Positions 9,204-17,701 are shown, numbered from the stretch's first letter. The stretch is 35,215 nt of DNA from Prevotellaceae bacterium UBA2757 (GCA_002353215.1 DEJD01000009.1:24105-59319), one strand, 5' to 3'. Made by a program: numbers and translations. Notes: generated by a model not told the origin, from the sequence alone.

Positions 9204-10388
9204 TTAGTATAAAAATCCGAAGAGCCACAGCGGAATCTGGTTTCCACTGCCTATGTCGCAGTGGTTCACTGCAAACAGAGCCTTTGATTTACTCTTCAGT
9301 TTAGTTGAATGCTCTACGATTTTGAATTCATATTCTCTGTCTATGTTGAACGAGCATGTCTGTGAACCATGTTTATATACTTTGTGGTCTTTCCATAGAG
9401 TGTTGCAGAAGAAAGTCTCCTGTATGTCCTGACTGTCGAATGTCTGAGGATAGAAACTGTACATCAGGTTCGTGTTGTGGAGCAACACTCTTGCCGGCTT
9501 CTTTGGATAGTCGTCGCCTGGAGCATAAATCATGTTTACGAGACGGGCATCCATCAGGTTCTTTATGTATCGCATTACAGTAGCACGACTCATGCCCAGT
9601 TCTATAGACAACTGACTTACGTTTGGCACACTGCTTCCGTTTGTAGTGAGCAGATAGAACAGTTTCTTTATTTTGTCCAGATACTTCAGTTCAATCTGTT
9701 TCACTTGCAGAATATCTACCTCAATCATCATATTCATGTTGGTCAGCAGTTTCTCTGAATAGTTGCCCTGACCCAGGAAGAATGGGTAGTATCCATGATG
9801 TAGATATGCTTGAAAATGTTCTCTAGGATTTATCTTAGAACAGATTTGAGATGCTATCTTTTCATGGTTTTCAATAATATCTTCAAGAGTGTATTTTTGT
9901 AGTTGAGTTCTTGTCATAAACTGCAGGTACTCTCTGAATGAAAAGCCTCTGAGGTTGTACGATTTTACAATGCCATTCAGTTCCGGATTCTCTTCTTTCA
10001 GTCTCATTACCGAAGAACCGGTGAAAACAATCTTCAGTCCAGGGAAACTATCGTAACACTCTCTCAACTGTGTGCTCCAGTCAGGGTGTTTGAATACCTG
10101 ATCTATGAGAAGAACCTTACCGCCATTGTGATAGAATTCTCCTGCAAACTCTTTTATACCGATGTTTTGCAGGTAGAAGTTGTTGGCGTTGATATACAGA
10201 CATGTCTTGTCTTCTGGTGAAAATTTCTCTTTGGCGTACTGCAGCAGGAAGGTGGTTTTGCCCACTCCTCGTGTGCCTTTTATACCAATAAGTCTGTCAT
10301 TCCAGTTAATTTCATCCATCAGGTCTCGACGGATTGTATTGCTCAAATGAGTGACTAAATATGCGTGTGTACGGAAGAAAGAATCCAT
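9204..10388 (-). CDS. AAA-type ATPase with winged-helix/DUF4143-like C-terminus
   Basis: This 394-aa protein resembles the bacterial/archaeal AAA_14 + DUF4143 ATPases. Walker A is GTRGVGKTT (38-46). The Walker B-like strand is KVLLIDQV (91-98), with Gln where the catalytic Glu normally follows the Asp. A sensor-1-like strand is IVFTGSS (120-126). Around 250-290 a helix-turn-helix is seen (VSQLSIELGMSRATVMRYI), followed by a C-terminal region that in relatives is nuclease-fold-like. The biological role of the family is poorly known. It has its own promoter 20 nt upstream and ends 71 nt before PFOR; I see no functional link to PFOR. I would expect reduced ATP hydrolysis if the Gln truly replaces the general base. 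Confidence 0.85.
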   Translation of the reverse strand: MDSFFRTHAYLVTHLSNTIRRDLMDEINWNDRLIGIKGTRGVGKTTFLLQYAKEKFSPEDKTCLYINANNFYLQNIGIKEFAGEFYHNGGKVLLIDQVFKHPDWSTQLRECYDSFPGLKIVFTGSSVMRLKEENPELNGIVKSYNLRGFSFREYLQFMTRTQLQKYTLEDIIENHEKIASQICSKINPREHFQAYLHHGYYPFFLGQGNYSEKLLTNMNMMIEVDILQVKQIELKYLDKIKKLFYLLTTNGSSVPNVSQLSIELGMSRATVMRYIKNLMDARLVNMIYAPGDDYPKKPARVLLHNTNLMYSFYPQTFDSQDIQETFFCNTLWKDHKVYKHGSQTCSFNIDREYEFKIVEHSTKLKSKSKALFAVNHCDIGSGNQIPLWLFGFLY

Positions 10389-10408
10389 GTTTTTTCAGAT
10401 TTTGGTTG

Positions 10409-10439
10409 CAAAGTTACAAATAAACTTCATATTTGCAAA
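10409..10439 (-). promoter_or_regulatory. Consensus Bacteroidetes promoter for the ATPase gene
   Basis: On the minus strand TTTG (10439-10436), a 19-bp spacer and TAACTTTG (10416-10409) form a full match to the -33/-7 consensus of the Bacteroidetes primary sigma factor. The -7 box ends 20 nt before the start codon, so the 5' leader would be only about 10-15 nt. Confidence 0.75.
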
Positions 10440-10464
10440 CTCGACTTTGCAATTTTTTTCTTCT

Positions 10465-12084
10465 TTATTTTAAAGTAGGTTTAGTTTTTCCTTTCTTGAA
10501 TAGTTCAACAGCTTTCAGAACGGTTATATCAGAACGGTTTATGTACTCTGTGTAATCGTTCATTTCAAACATGCTGTAGATGATATTTCCGTAGATGGCG
10601 TGTTCGAACAGGCTCTTCGATTTCACAATCATATTGTTTCTGCGTTTCAGGTCGTGCTTGTCGGCATATTTCACAAAACCTTCTATCAGATTCTGTTTCT
10701 TTATATACTTCAGTAAGTCTTCTGGAGTAGTGAATTTCTTCAGAGTAGGGCGGTTGTTATCTACATATTCAAAGCAGAACTGTGACACCAGTCCTGTAGT
10801 GATAGCTTCGGTGTAGTATGTAGTGAAGAATGTTGTGTCCTCGGCTACGAAGTAGTCTGGCATAATGCCGCCACCGCCATAGACCTCTCTGCCAAGAGTT
10901 GTATGATATACCTCTCCTGTCTGTTTGATGCTATCTACATTGAAAAATTCCCCATGTTGATAGCGTGTCTGCAGATCCAGATCGTATTCTTCTCGTTTCT
11001 GTCCCTTTACGTATGGTTTCTGTATGCAACGTCCCGAAGGAGTATAGTATCGGGCAATGGTAAGTCTTACGACACTGCCGTCCGAGAAATCTATCGGTTG
11101 CTGAACCAGTCCTTTTCCAAAAGTTCTTCTGCCCACTATGATACCTCTGTCGTTGTCCTGTATGGCTCCTGAGAAAATCTCTGCAGCACTTGCAGTCTGT
11201 TCGTCGGTAAGCACAATGAGTGGCAGTTCCTGGTACGATCCTCTTCCATCGCTCTTATACTCTTCTCTCTTTGCACGTCGTCCTTCGGTATATACTATCA
11301 GGCGATTCTTAGGAAGAAATTCGTTTACCATCTGAATAGCGCTGGTGAGGTATCCTCCGCCATTGCCTCGCAAATCTACTACAAGTCCTGCGAAGTCGTT
11401 TTCCTCCAGTTGAGCTAAGGCAGTCAGCAGTTCTGCATAAGTGGTCTCACCAAAGTTCTTTATTTTAATATACCCCAGTTTGTTTGTTAGCATATACGCA
11501 GCATCGACACTCTTCACTGGTATATCGCCTCTAACAATGGTGAACGACAGTGGTTTCTTATGTCCGTGGCGCAGTACTCCGATAGTCACCTTTGTACCCT
11601 TGTCGCCCTTAAGTCGGTGCATAGTCTCTTCGTTGGTCACATCCTTGCCTACATATTTCTTTCCGTCAACCGAAATAATCTTATCACCGGCAAGCAGACC
11701 TACCTTTTCTGATGGTCCACCCTTGATGATACCTGATATTCTGACAGTGTCGTTTCTGATTGTAAACTGTACACCGATTCCACTGAAACTACCCTTCAGG
11801 TCGTCGTTTGCCGTCTGCGCATCCTTCGCACTGATATAGGTAGAGTGGGGGTCAAGTTCTTCTAATATCTTAGGCATAGCATCCTCAACCACGTTGTTTA
11901 TATTTACCGTGTCAACATATTGGTCATCAATTACATGTAATAAGTCGTTTAGCTTATTAGATGAGGAGTTTATGATGTTTAGTTTGTTCCCTGCAAACCT
12001 ATTTGCAAAGAAAGTTCCCATGATAATTCCGAAGACAATGCTTATTGCAATTATCAGTGGTACGAATCTATTATTTTTATTCAT
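10465..12084 (-). CDS. S41 family C-terminal processing peptidase (Ctp)
   Basis: This 539-aa protease has an N-terminal signal-anchor (residues 8-28), a PDZ domain (about 95-185, including FSGIGVQF and GDKIISVDG) and an S41 catalytic domain. The Ser/Lys dyad is S299 in TASAAE and K324 in TFGKGLVQ, with the 25-residue spacing of the tail-specific proteases. DLRGNGGG (237-244) is the substrate-groove motif. It is expected to act in the periplasm, cutting proteins near their C-termini. It follows the dCMP deaminase by 7 nt and ends the five-gene minus-strand cluster that begins with the Crp-like regulator. The long C-terminal tail (about 400-539) is typical of Bacteroidetes members. Confidence 0.93.
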   Translation of the reverse strand: MNKNNRFVPLIIAISIVFGIIMGTFFANRFAGNKLNIINSSSNKLNDLLHVIDDQYVDTVNINNVVEDAMPKILEELDPHSTYISAKDAQTANDDLKGSFSGIGVQFTIRNDTVRISGIIKGGPSEKVGLLAGDKIISVDGKKYVGKDVTNEETMHRLKGDKGTKVTIGVLRHGHKKPLSFTIVRGDIPVKSVDAAYMLTNKLGYIKIKNFGETTYAELLTALAQLEENDFAGLVVDLRGNGGGYLTSAIQMVNEFLPKNRLIVYTEGRRAKREEYKSDGRGSYQELPLIVLTDEQTASAAEIFSGAIQDNDRGIIVGRRTFGKGLVQQPIDFSDGSVVRLTIARYYTPSGRCIQKPYVKGQKREEYDLDLQTRYQHGEFFNVDSIKQTGEVYHTTLGREVYGGGGIMPDYFVAEDTTFFTTYYTEAITTGLVSQFCFEYVDNNRPTLKKFTTPEDLLKYIKKQNLIEGFVKYADKHDLKRRNNMIVKSKSLFEHAIYGNIIYSMFEMNDYTEYINRSDITVLKAVELFKKGKTKPTLK

Positions 12085-12091
12085 ATGGTAT

Positions 12092-12523
12092 TTATGCTTC
12101 GATATAAATAGTTTCTATTCCAGCCTTGCGTAGTAGGTTCAGTCCATCTTCCAGCCTGTACTTTTCTCCATACACTACACGTTTTATTCCTGCCTGAATC
12201 AGCAGTTTTGCACATTCTATGCATGGTGAAGCCGTGATATATATAGTAGCTCCTTCGCTTGAGTTGTGTGAACGTGCCAGTTTTGTGATGGCGTTTGCCT
12301 CTGCATGGAGTACATACGGTTTGGTTAAGCCGTTTTCGTCCTCACACACATTCTCAAAACCCGATGGTGTTCCGTTATATCCGTCAGAGATGATGCGCTT
12401 ATCCTTCACCACCAGTGCTCCTACTTGTCTGCGAGTGCAATATGAGTTTTCTGCCCAGATGCGTGCCATTCTCAGGTAACGCTGATCCAGTTGCAACTGT
12501 TTTTCTTCTTGGTTTTCCTCCAT
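12092..12523 (-). CDS. dCMP deaminase (ComEB-like)
   Basis: Starting at ATG 12523 this is a 143-aa cytidine/deoxycytidylate deaminase. The zinc site is HAEAN (H73, E75) plus SPCIEC (C101, C104). The family deaminates dCMP to dUMP, the substrate of thymidylate synthase, which is encoded about 6 kb away. A TTG two codons upstream directly abuts the stop of the preceding lipoprotein gene, but the ATG followed by MEENQEEKQ is the more natural start. The upstream gene ends 6 nt before, and the protease gene begins 7 nt after, so they are surely co-transcribed. The substrate is inferred from family; a ComEB-like role in competence is not supported by anything here. Confidence 0.9.
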   Translation of the reverse strand: MEENQEEKQLQLDQRYLRMARIWAENSYCTRRQVGALVVKDKRIISDGYNGTPSGFENVCEDENGLTKPYVLHAEANAITKLARSHNSSEGATIYITASPCIECAKLLIQAGIKRVVYGEKYRLEDGLNLLRKAGIETIYIEA

Positions 12524-12529
12524 AATCAA

Positions 12530-12988
12530 TTAGTATTCGCTTTGTGCCGAACGTTTTGAGCTGAATCCTATGAAGTTATTACCGTCGGCATATAGTGTTA
12601 CAATATTTTCGTCGCCGCTATATCTTACCACACCTCTCAGAATGTTCAGCAGGTTACTATCAAACGGATTTTCAGCAGTTGGGCTACCAGAGAATTGCAG
12701 TTTCATGTCGTTCGACTTTCCGTCAGCAGTCCATGTGCCGTTAAGTGGAAGACCTGATGATAGAGCACCGCTCAGCGCCTTAGCCCCGAAATTGAGCACA
12801 TAGGTATTCTGCGATACAAAGAATTTCTTCAGGTTTTCTCCTGTAATTGGTTGTCCCTGTATCATTCCGCTTGTCATATACCAAGTCTTGCTTGTGAATA
12901 TCTGATCTATGTCGTCAGATTTCTTGCAGGACGACATTCCCATCATCACCGCCATTAGCGTATATAATATATATAATGTGTACTTCAT
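12530..12988 (-). CDS. Small lipoprotein of unknown function
   Basis: This 152-aa protein has a lipoprotein signal peptide: a hydrophobic stretch from about residue 3 and a lipobox MSSC with Cys at residue 20. The mature part (TSKTWYMTSGMIQG..., NGTWTADGKSNDMKLQF) alternates polar and hydrophobic residues and looks like a small beta-barrel or lipocalin-like fold. It may belong to a Bacteroidales DUF of the DUF4847 kind, but I cannot verify that. It probably sits in the inner or outer membrane facing the periplasm. It lies between dcp (35-nt repeat-filled gap) and dCMP deaminase. Confidence 0.8.
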   Translation of the reverse strand: MKYTLYILYTLMAVMMGMSSCKKSDDIDQIFTSKTWYMTSGMIQGQPITGENLKKFFVSQNTYVLNFGAKALSGALSSGLPLNGTWTADGKSNDMKLQFSGSPTAENPFDSNLLNILRGVVRYSGDENIVTLYADGNNFIGFSSKRSAQSEY

Positions 12989-13000
12989 AAATATTTTTAA

Positions 13001-13028
13001 CTTTAACCGTTAACCATTAACCGTTACT
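13001..13028 (-). repeat. Heptamer array between dcp and the lipoprotein gene
   Basis: On the plus strand the units are CTTTAAC, CGTTAAC, CATTAAC and a degenerate CGTTACT in perfect 7-nt register. The last unit covers the dcp stop codon (13024-13026). The array ends 12 nt before the lipoprotein start codon. Read in the sense direction the unit is GTTAANG. Confidence 0.7.
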
Positions 13029-15042
13029 TAATTCCGTTTCTTTTCAGCAAGGCATCGATGCTTGGTTCCTTGCCTCTGAATCGCTTATACAGTATCATAG
13101 GGTGTTCGGTATTTCCTTTCGACAGGATATTCTCACGGAAACTCCGTGCTGTCTCCCGGTTGAAGATCCCGTCCTCCTTGAATTTCCCAAACGCATCGGC
13201 ATCAAGTACCTCAGCCCACTTATAACTGTAATATCCGGCAGAATAACCGCCTGCCATGATATGGCTGAACTGCACAGTCATGCAGGTTTCCTTCAGTTGT
13301 GGCAAAAGCAGTGCCTCCTTCCAAGCCTCCTTCTCGAAGTCCATAAGATCGCCCTTCAGCGGTTCTGTCAGAGTGTAGTATGCCATATCGAGCAGTCCGA
13401 AGCTCACCTGTCTCATGCAAGTATAAGCCACATTAAAGTTTCTAGCAGCCACAATACTTTCAATCAGTGAATCGGGCATCATCTCTCCTGTCTGGTAGTG
13501 GCGTGCGAAAGTATTCAGGAAGTCTTTTTCTATGCTGTAGTTCTCCATGAACTGCGAAGGCATCTCCACGAAGTCCCAATACACATTTGTGCCACTGAGC
13601 GACTCATACTTCGTATTTGCAAACATGCCGTGGAGCGAGTGTCCGAATTCGTGCAGGAACGTTTCCACCTCTCCCAGAGTCAGCAGTGATGGTTTCTCGT
13701 CTGTAGGTTTTGTGAAGTTAGTCACAATCGATACGTGCGGACGGTGGTTCACTCCTTCATCGTCAATCCATTGATCTCTGAACTCCGTCATCCAAGCTCC
13801 CGACTTCTTCGATTTTCTTGGGAAGAAATCGCAGTAGAACACAGCCAGAAATGTACCGTCTTCGTCATATACCTCATAAGCCTCAACATCTTCGTGATAA
13901 ACAGGTATGTCCTTATTGCGCTTGAAGGTGATGCCGTACAACTTGGTAGCCAGTCCGAACACACCCTCCTTTACCTTCGACAATTCGAAATATGGACGCA
14001 GTTTTTCCGAATCCAGATTATATTTCTTCTGTTGCAACTTATTCGATAGGAATGAGAAATCCCAAGGTTCCACGTCCTTTCCTTCGTTCAGTTCCTTCAG
14101 TTCCTTCTTTGCCACTGGTTTATAGGCGTCGATCAGGTCGTGCAACAGCTTATACACATTTTCTGTCTTCTCAGCCATTCTGTCCTCCAGCACATAGTCA
14201 GCATAAGTTTTGTATCCCAGCAGTTGTGCAAATTCCAGTCTGAGGTTCACCAACTTACGGCATATCTCTACGTTATTGAACTTATTCTTATGAGTACACA
14301 GGGTATTGTAAGCCATATACATCTGTTTCCTCAGTACCCTGTTTTCCGCCCATTGCATAAACGGACCGTAGCTTGGTCCCTGCAGGGTGAATACCCAACC
14401 GTCCAGACCTCTGTCCTTTGCTTCCTGGCGTCCATTGTCCAGACTGCTCTGTGGCAGCCCCTTTACGTCCTCTTCGTTTGTTATGTGCAGGGTAAACTGA
14501 TTCAAGTCCTTCCTGTGGTTTTCCTCAAACTTCAGCGACAGCACATCCAGTTCCTCGGTAATTGCTCTCAGGCGGGCTTTATCCTTCTCGTTCAGGTTGG
14601 CACCACTGTTGACGAAATCCTTGTAAGTATCCTCCAATAGTCGTCTTTCCTCTGTGTTCAACCCCTCGAAATTCTTCTCCTTATAATCATTGTACACAGT
14701 TTTCACTCTGTCAAACAGCGGCTTGTTCAGCATTATATTATTGCTGTGCTCCGTCATGATAGGGGAGAGTTCCTCGGCCAGTTCGTCCATCTCGTCGCAG
14801 GTCTCCGCACTCAGCAGGTTATAGAACACACTGCTTGTTCTGTCCAGCAGTTCTCCGGTTTTCTCAAATGCCACTATTGTATTCTGGAAATTCGGAGTTT
14901 CAGGATTATTCACGATAGCCTCTATCTCCTTATCTTCATCCTTGATGCCCTGAAGCAGAGCCGGCTTGTAGTCTTCCACCTTGATACGGTCGAATGGCAC
15001 CGTATCCCTCGGTGTGTTATATGCGGAAAGAAATATATTCAT
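13024..15042 (-). CDS. dcp: M3 family peptidyl-dipeptidase (Dcp)
   Basis: This zinc metallopeptidase of the thimet/Dcp family releases C-terminal dipeptides. The HEFGH motif gives H470, E471 and H474 (numbered from the upstream ATG at 15060), and the third ligand is E499 in DFVEMPSQFME. I chose ATG 15042 because MNIFLSAYNTPRDTVPF then matches the usual N-terminus of cytoplasmic members. The upstream ATG at 15060 would add six residues and overlap the crp stop by 4 nt (ATGA). From 15042 the protein is 672 aa. No signal peptide or lipobox is seen, so a cytoplasmic role in peptide breakdown is likely. It is 14 nt downstream of the Crp-like gene and probably under its promoter. Confidence 0.93.
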   Translation of the reverse strand: MNIFLSAYNTPRDTVPFDRIKVEDYKPALLQGIKDEDKEIEAIVNNPETPNFQNTIVAFEKTGELLDRTSSVFYNLLSAETCDEMDELAEELSPIMTEHSNNIMLNKPLFDRVKTVYNDYKEKNFEGLNTEERRLLEDTYKDFVNSGANLNEKDKARLRAITEELDVLSLKFEENHRKDLNQFTLHITNEEDVKGLPQSSLDNGRQEAKDRGLDGWVFTLQGPSYGPFMQWAENRVLRKQMYMAYNTLCTHKNKFNNVEICRKLVNLRLEFAQLLGYKTYADYVLEDRMAEKTENVYKLLHDLIDAYKPVAKKELKELNEGKDVEPWDFSFLSNKLQQKKYNLDSEKLRPYFELSKVKEGVFGLATKLYGITFKRNKDIPVYHEDVEAYEVYDEDGTFLAVFYCDFFPRKSKKSGAWMTEFRDQWIDDEGVNHRPHVSIVTNFTKPTDEKPSLLTLGEVETFLHEFGHSLHGMFANTKYESLSGTNVYWDFVEMPSQFMENYSIEKDFLNTFARHYQTGEMMPDSLIESIVAARNFNVAYTCMRQVSFGLLDMAYYTLTEPLKGDLMDFEKEAWKEALLLPQLKETCMTVQFSHIMAGGYSAGYYSYKWAEVLDADAFGKFKEDGIFNRETARSFRENILSKGNTEHPMILYKRFRGKEPSIDALLKRNGIK

Positions 15043-15056
15043 AATTATTGCTAATA

Positions 15057-15713
15057 TCATTTTAAGTCAAAAAATATTATCGTGCCTCTGCTCTGACTTA
15101 TCAGTCCCTGCTGTTTCCATTCCTTCAGTACATTCGACACATTAATTCTCGTTTCCTGGATATGAACTGCCAAATCCTCCATTTTTATCTGCAACAGCTT
15201 TGTACCCTTGTAGGTGACTGCATACCTTTTGATGAAAAGCACAATCTTTTCTCCAATGGTGTTTGGCTCACCCTCCCTCAGTAGTCGTTCAGTCTTCTGC
15301 ACCTTAGCGCACAACAGATTCATTGCGTTCATGCGTGGAATCTTATAGTTCAGCATAATGGCGTGGAATTCCTGTTTGCTTATCATTACCGTGTCGGTGC
15401 GTTCCTCAGTCATGTAAGTATGTTCATACTTCTGCACCATTCCATGCATATTATACGGTTCGATGACGAAAGGATTATCGATAAACTCCTGAAGCACAAA
15501 ATGTCGTTCATGGTCGATAAACTCAGCTCTCACCTTGCCCTTCAGCACATAAATCAGTTTGTTGCACCTGTCGTCCTGCGCCACGATCACCTCCCCCGCC
15601 TCATATTGCTTAAACTCCATATGTATGTGAGCCAACATCTGTGTCAGTTCTCCAGTAGTCATTCCTGTAAACAGGGGCAACGACAATAACCGGTTATACA
15701 TTGAAGATTCCAT
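15057..15713 (-). CDS. Crp/Fnr family transcriptional regulator
   Basis: This 218-aa protein has an N-terminal cyclic-nucleotide-binding-like beta barrel (about 15-120) and a C-terminal winged helix (about 150-215, with MEDLAVHIQETRINVSNVLKEW as the HTH). There is no Cys cluster as in FNR, and the phosphate-binding cassette of true CRP is not recognisable, so the ligand is unknown. It heads the cluster crp-like/dcp/lipoprotein/dCMP deaminase/protease. Its promoter region contains two overlapping inverted repeats with Crp/Fnr geometry, which suggests autoregulation. An ATG at residue 5 is an alternative start. Confidence 0.88.
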   Translation of the reverse strand: MESSMYNRLLSLPLFTGMTTGELTQMLAHIHMEFKQYEAGEVIVAQDDRCNKLIYVLKGKVRAEFIDHERHFVLQEFIDNPFVIEPYNMHGMVQKYEHTYMTEERTDTVMISKQEFHAIMLNYKIPRMNAMNLLCAKVQKTERLLREGEPNTIGEKIVLFIKRYAVTYKGTKLLQIKMEDLAVHIQETRINVSNVLKEWKQQGLISQSRGTIIFFDLK

Positions 15714-15733
15714 GCAAAACTTGTTTCAACCTG

Positions 15734-15741
15734 CAAAGGTA
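15734..15741 (-). promoter_or_regulatory. -7 box for the crp-like operon
   Basis: The minus strand reads TACCTTTG, an exact TAnnTTTG match 21 nt upstream of the regulator's start codon. The -33 position has no TTTG and is instead covered by inverted repeats, as would suit an activator- or repressor-controlled promoter. Confidence 0.5.
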
Positions 15742-15766
15742 ATAATTTTGTAAGAAATTATTCTTA
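15741..15766. promoter_or_regulatory. Candidate operator: two overlapping dyads
   Basis: AATAATTT, six bases, AAATTATT (15741-15762) is a perfect 8-bp inverted repeat spanning 22 bp. TAAGAA, four bases, TTCTTA (15751-15766) is a perfect 6-bp inverted repeat overlapping it. They lie between the -7 box of the crp-like gene and the divergent nucleotidase promoter, where a Crp/Fnr dimer would be expected to bind. Regulator identity is inferred. Confidence 0.45.
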
Positions 15767-15784
15767 TTAAAGCCAAAAATTACT

Positions 15785-15792
15785 TACCTTCG
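15785..15792 (+). promoter_or_regulatory. -7-like box for the 5'-nucleotidase gene
   Basis: TACCTTCG, the same variant (TTCG for TTTG) as in front of tRNA-Ser, lies 27 nt before the ATG at 15820. No TTTG is found at the -33 distance. Confidence 0.35.
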
Positions 15793-15819
15793 CCACATGA
15801 TAACAATTTCGGAACAATA

Positions 15820-17388
15820 ATGAAACAGATTTCAAGTTACATACTCCTCCTGCTCATAGTGGGCATAATCTCTTGTAGCAACAAGAACGATACACCTGCA
15901 CCGCCCATACCTCCTGCCCAGCAGAAAAGCATCGTAATTCTCTATGAAAACGATGTGCATGGTGCTGTCAATGGCTACCCGGTTATAGCAGGATTACGTG
16001 ATGCGATAGTTAGGAGCGACACAGCCTGGACGGGCATAGTCAGCAGCGGTGACTTCCTCTCTGGTGATGCCGTTTGCACCCTTGGTACCGGACAGTACAT
16101 CACCCGACTCATGGGCAGTGTCGGTTACGATGCAGTCACACTCGGAAACCACGAATTTGACTTCGGAGTACCACGACTTCTCGAACTCCTTCCCGACATA
16201 CAAACCCCAGTTCTTTGTACCAATTTCTTCGACTGCGTCGATGAACAGCAGATCCTGCCGTCATACACAATCCGCACTTATGGCGACAAACAGATAGCAT
16301 TCGTCGGAGTACTCACACCCGATACAGAAAGAGACGAAGCATACTCATTCTACGACACCGATTTCTATCAGATATACGATTTGCGTTCTGACGAAGTGTA
16401 TGACCTCGTGCAGACAGCTGTCAACCAGGCTCGTGACGAAGGAGCTGACTATGTAGTAGTACTATCCCATCTTGGCGAACTGCCGACGCAGTCCAATGTC
16501 AATTCCGTAGGACTTGTAGAATCTACAAATGGCATCGATGTCGTTATCGACGGACACACCCACAGTGTCATCGAAGCTCTTTATGTGCAGAATAAAGACG
16601 GCAAGACCATCACTATCACCCAGACAGGAACTAAATTTGCCTACATAGGAAAACTCCTTATCAAAGACGACTGCATCACCACAGAACTCATTCCGCTTGC
16701 CGACTGCCACTACAATAGTACTGCCGTCAGTGCCGTACTCGACGAAGTTAATAAAGAGACAGATGCCATACTCTCCAAAGTCGTCGGTACCAGCAACTTT
16801 GACCTTACCATCAACGATGCTCAGGGAGAGCGACTCTGTCGTTCCGGAGAAACTAACCTCGGCGACTTCATCACCGACGTCATTCTCGATGCCATCCCTG
16901 GCGACATAGCGCTCATCAACGGAGGAGGCATCCGTGCCACCATCCCTGCCGGTGTCATCACCTGCGGACTCGCAGTTGATGCCTGCCCATTCATCAATTA
17001 CCTCTGCAGTATTGAAGCCACAGGCTCACAACTCCTCGATATGCTTCAGCAATGCACTAAAAATCTGCCGAAAGAAGACGGTTCCTTCCCTCACGTCTCA
17101 GGCATGAAATACGCTATCCATACCGTCAGTCATACCGTTAGCGACGTACAGATATACAACCGTACCACCTCTGCCTACGAACCTCTCGACCCCAGCAAAA
17201 CCTATACCGTCTCAACCATCGACTATTACAGGGGTGGGGGATTCTACGACACCCTTATCAACTGTAAGCTCCTGAACATGTCCCACATGCTCCTTCTCGA
17301 CAAACTTGTCGAATACATTCAGAAACAACAGGTCATCGACGAGAAATATAGAACCCCCCAGGGCAGAATCACAAAAATTGATAATTAA
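15820..17388 (+). CDS. 5'-nucleotidase / UDP-sugar hydrolase family lipoprotein
   Basis: This 522-aa protein has a lipoprotein signal (lipobox IISC, Cys19), so it is anchored in the envelope. The N-terminal metallophosphoesterase domain shows the dimetal motifs ENDVHG (43-48), SGD (76-78), GNHEFD (109-114), a His in LSHLGE (217) and GHTHS (245-249). The C-terminal 5'-nucleotidase domain has ETNLGDFITD and NGGGIRATIPAG. The family removes phosphate from extracytoplasmic nucleotides or hydrolyses UDP-sugars. The gene is alone on the plus strand, divergent from the crp-like regulator. A link with upp downstream as a nucleoside/uracil scavenging route is plausible. The substrate is not decided by sequence. 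Confidence 0.9.
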   Translation: MKQISSYILLLLIVGIISCSNKNDTPAPPIPPAQQKSIVILYENDVHGAVNGYPVIAGLRDAIVRSDTAWTGIVSSGDFLSGDAVCTLGTGQYITRLMGSVGYDAVTLGNHEFDFGVPRLLELLPDIQTPVLCTNFFDCVDEQQILPSYTIRTYGDKQIAFVGVLTPDTERDEAYSFYDTDFYQIYDLRSDEVYDLVQTAVNQARDEGADYVVVLSHLGELPTQSNVNSVGLVESTNGIDVVIDGHTHSVIEALYVQNKDGKTITITQTGTKFAYIGKLLIKDDCITTELIPLADCHYNSTAVSAVLDEVNKETDAILSKVVGTSNFDLTINDAQGERLCRSGETNLGDFITDVILDAIPGDIALINGGGIRATIPAGVITCGLAVDACPFINYLCSIEATGSQLLDMLQQCTKNLPKEDGSFPHVSGMKYAIHTVSHTVSDVQIYNRTTSAYEPLDPSKTYTVSTIDYYRGGGFYDTLINCKLLNMSHMLLLDKLVEYIQKQQVIDEKYRTPQGRITKIDN

Positions 17389-17611
17389 CTCTTCCTTGAT
17401 TCGTGTGTTTTTGCTGCTAAACTATGAAATTTTTGTTTGTAAACTATGAAAAAATTTTTTTATAGTTATGTAGCAAAAAACCGTTGTTTTTTATAAGTTG
17501 TAAGTGAGTAAACTCAAATGTCATGAATGCGTTTTTGAGGAATAAAAGAATGGTGGTTTCAGAATAATCAAAGACTTACTATTATTTCAATTTAAACTTC
17601 AAACTCAGCTT
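17389..17611 (+). other. AT-rich gap between the nucleotidase gene and the upp promoter
   Basis: This begins the 313-nt gene-free stretch 17389-17701. It holds a direct repeat (AAACTATGAAA at 17420-17430 and again from 17441) and two A-tract/T-tract hairpins (17442-17492). From about 17493 to 17611 I see no ORF, RNA gene or clear motif. Confidence 0.5.
17442..17492 (+). terminator. Tandem A/T-tract hairpins, possible terminator
   Basis: AACTATGAAAAAA (17442-17454) is followed immediately by its complement (17455-17467, one G-U pair). AAAAAAC, loop CGTT, GTTTTTT forms a second stem at 17475-17492. They begin 54 nt after the nucleotidase stop codon. The U-runs lie in the stems rather than after them, so termination is likely but unproven. 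Confidence 0.5.
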
Positions 17612-17643
17612 TTTGCAGGTGAGATTAAATCTTTGTATCTTTG
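17612..17643 (+). promoter_or_regulatory. Consensus promoter for upp
   Basis: TTTG (17612-17615), a 20-bp spacer and TATCTTTG (17636-17643) match the Bacteroidetes consensus fully. The leader to the ATG at 17702 is about 50 nt. Confidence 0.75.
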
Positions 17644-17701
17644 CAATGTTTTTTAGTGTGGTGCTATTTAGAAGAATAATTCTTGTGAATTACAAAATCA
17701 T

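Noticed and set aside
13024..15060. Dipeptidase start at 15060 with ATGA overlap to the regulator gene
   Set aside because: It is possible, but the six extra residues are not typical, while MNIFLSAYNTPRD matches the usual cytoplasmic M3 N-terminus.
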